A program made the position numbers and the translations under genes. The notes beneath the pieces are model-generated. The model saw nothing but the letters and a program-made list of their open reading frames with translations, made no database searches and was not told the origin of the DNA. From the NCBI GenBank assembly GCA_964639225.1, contig CAZXCK010000021.1, positions 1 through 41,458 of the forward strand: a DNA stretch of 41,458 nt. Reading direction: 5' to 3'. Positions 40,770 to 41,458 of the stretch are shown one piece after another. The stretch's first letter is position 1. Every line of letters begins with the position of its first letter. This DNA is from CAZXCK01 sp964639225. Lineage in GTDB: Bacteria > Chloroflexota > Anaerolineae > Aggregatilineales > Phototrophicaceae.

Positions 40770-41077
40770 GATTGTAAGCGCAGCGGACATCAGCGGTATG
40801 GGAGTGGGGCGGCCAGCAGGTCGGCCTTACAGATCCCTGATGGCGTGTTGTGGTCGAATACCGATGTGATGAGATGCTCTCAGAGCGTGGGCGCGCTATA
40901 GCACGCCCTTACGAGTGGGGCGGGTGTGGGATGCGGCGTGCTCGATGATATTGGGTCTCGTTCTCGTTGCGTCATTCGCTCGTGAACGCGGGTCCGACGA
41001 TCGGCGCATCCGGTACTCTATGATCACTTCTATCCATCCGCAAAGAAGATTTAGCGTACAAGATACCAACCGCGATC

Positions 41078-41455
41078 TCAATTTTCATCATCGGGAATCG
41101 GAAAGGGGTACATGTGTTCTATGTCGTCTAAGGTTGTGTATGCGGTTAACTCGGTCACATATCCACTTTCGGGGATGAGAAGAAACAATAGATGGTTTAT
41201 TGGAATGTAATGTCGATACCAGTAAATAATTTCCTTTGCTATACCTTTAGGCCAACCGCTAACTTGGAGTTGGCTAGGATACTCTGTAAATGCTGCAACG
41301 ACCCAAGGGCCCTGTTCCTGAGTTGAAATATAAAACCGTATATTTGTTCCTACATCACTTTTGTTGATATGAACCTCACCAGTAGGCCAAGTAAGTTGAA
41401 GTTGACGAGCAAAGTCATCCAGATCAATAGGCAACTGAAGCTTGGAATCCAGCAT
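41078..41455 (-). CDS. Hypothetical protein, possibly truncated at the window edge
   Basis: A frame of at least 125 residues. An ATG lies at 41455, but only three further bases are visible upstream, so this may be the true start or an internal Met. The protein is mixed alpha/beta with aromatic-rich strands (IRFYISTQEQGPWVVAAF, then EIIYWYRHYIPINHLLFLL) and an acidic tail. I recognise no family; size and character would fit an immunity-type or other small cytoplasmic protein, but nothing supports that further. Codon use is clearly AT-richer than in the rest of the window, which suggests recent acquisition. Confidence 0.55.
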   Translation of the reverse strand: MLDSKLQLPIDLDDFARQLQLTWPTGEVHINKSDVGTNIRFYISTQEQGPWVVAAFTEYPSQLQVSGWPKGIAKEIIYWYRHYIPINHLLFLLIPESGYVTELTAYTTLDDIEHMYPFPIPDDEN

Positions 41456-41458
41456 GGT

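Larger units (their letters stand above)
40536..41077. other. Non-coding region with terminator, repeat remnant and hairpins
   Basis: No gene is supported in these 542 bases. It holds the terminator at 40542-40587, a second direct copy of AGTGCTGCAG at 40588-40597, the MITE remnant at 40691-40769, a GGCC...GGCC hairpin near 40809 and an imperfect 8-bp hairpin (GGGCGCGC/GCACGCCC) near 40890-40906. Base composition becomes more AT-rich from about 41000. Confidence 0.65.

Noticed and set aside
40915..41178. 87-codon + strand frame
   Set aside because: No ribosome site or recognisable features; it overlaps the AT-rich minus-strand gene and non-coding DNA.
1..41458. tRNA, rRNA and riboswitch search by eye
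   Set aside because: No cloverleaf with a GGTTCGAATCC-type arm, no rRNA segment and no familiar riboswitch core was seen in the intergenic regions; a covariance-model search would be the decisive test.

Overview
The window is about 41.5 kb of GC-rich DNA, probably from the chromosome of a free-living member of the Chloroflexota, most likely an Anaerolineae-type organism. This is inferred from gene style, since no rRNA or other phylogenetic marker is present. The supporting traits are a family-5 solute-binding protein with a plain AQ/D cleavage site, a BTAD/NB-ARC/TPR regulator, UroD-like and Gfo/Idh sugar-locus enzymes, CSLREA / choice-of-anchor Q secreted proteins and an N-type ATPase operon. 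Genes are dense, many overlap by ATGA or TGATG, and no tRNA, rRNA, CRISPR array, phage gene or transposase was found.

Layout. (1) 1-3889 (+): a truncated Cys-rich protein ending at a strong terminator, then a tight group of an AIM24/TIGR00266 protein, two related small membrane proteins and a two-domain DUF3592-like membrane protein. (2) 3910-7154 (-): a BTAD/NB-ARC STAND-type regulator followed 5 nt later, in another frame, by a TPR protein that looks like its detached C-terminus. (3) 7322-8257 (+): an alpha/beta hydrolase. (4) 8315-19920: a putative sialoside-utilisation locus. A + strand operon (UroD-like, Gfo/Idh, LamG-PKD-sialidase, double FAH-domain protein) converges on a - strand operon (solute-binding protein, two permeases, N-acetylneuraminate-lyase-like aldolase), and an IclR regulator lies at the far side. 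A near-identical palindrome lies upstream of both the + operon and iclR. (5) 20276-21982: adenine deaminase. (6) 22085-28921: a complete N-ATPase operon in the order beta, epsilon, AtpQ, AtpR, a, c, b, alpha, gamma. The c subunit carries the Na+ ligand set, and the b subunit carries a delta-like C-terminal domain that explains the missing delta gene. (7) 28947-30110 (-): a secreted beta-propeller-like protein. (8) 30429-35672: a sugar-oxidation locus (Zn dehydrogenase, SDR, LacI regulator; on the other strand a TIM-barrel isomerase/lyase and a Gfo/Idh oxidoreductase), with identical LacI-type operators at its two outer ends. (9) 35741-40535: a DUF5995 protein, a large glycine-rich secreted beta-helix protein, and a fused nucleotidyltransferase / GHMP-kinase-like protein whose kinase half lacks the usual ATP loop. 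(10) 40536-41458: mostly non-coding DNA, then an AT-richer truncated hypothetical gene.

A family of small non-autonomous repeats runs through the window. The best copy (30197-30411) has about 20-bp terminal inverted repeats, an 8-bp target duplication and three internal hairpins; degenerate copies lie at 19947-20147 and about 40691-40769. The most interesting hypotheses are the IclR-controlled sialoside locus, with a sialidase that has no visible export signal, and the folded MITE-like family.
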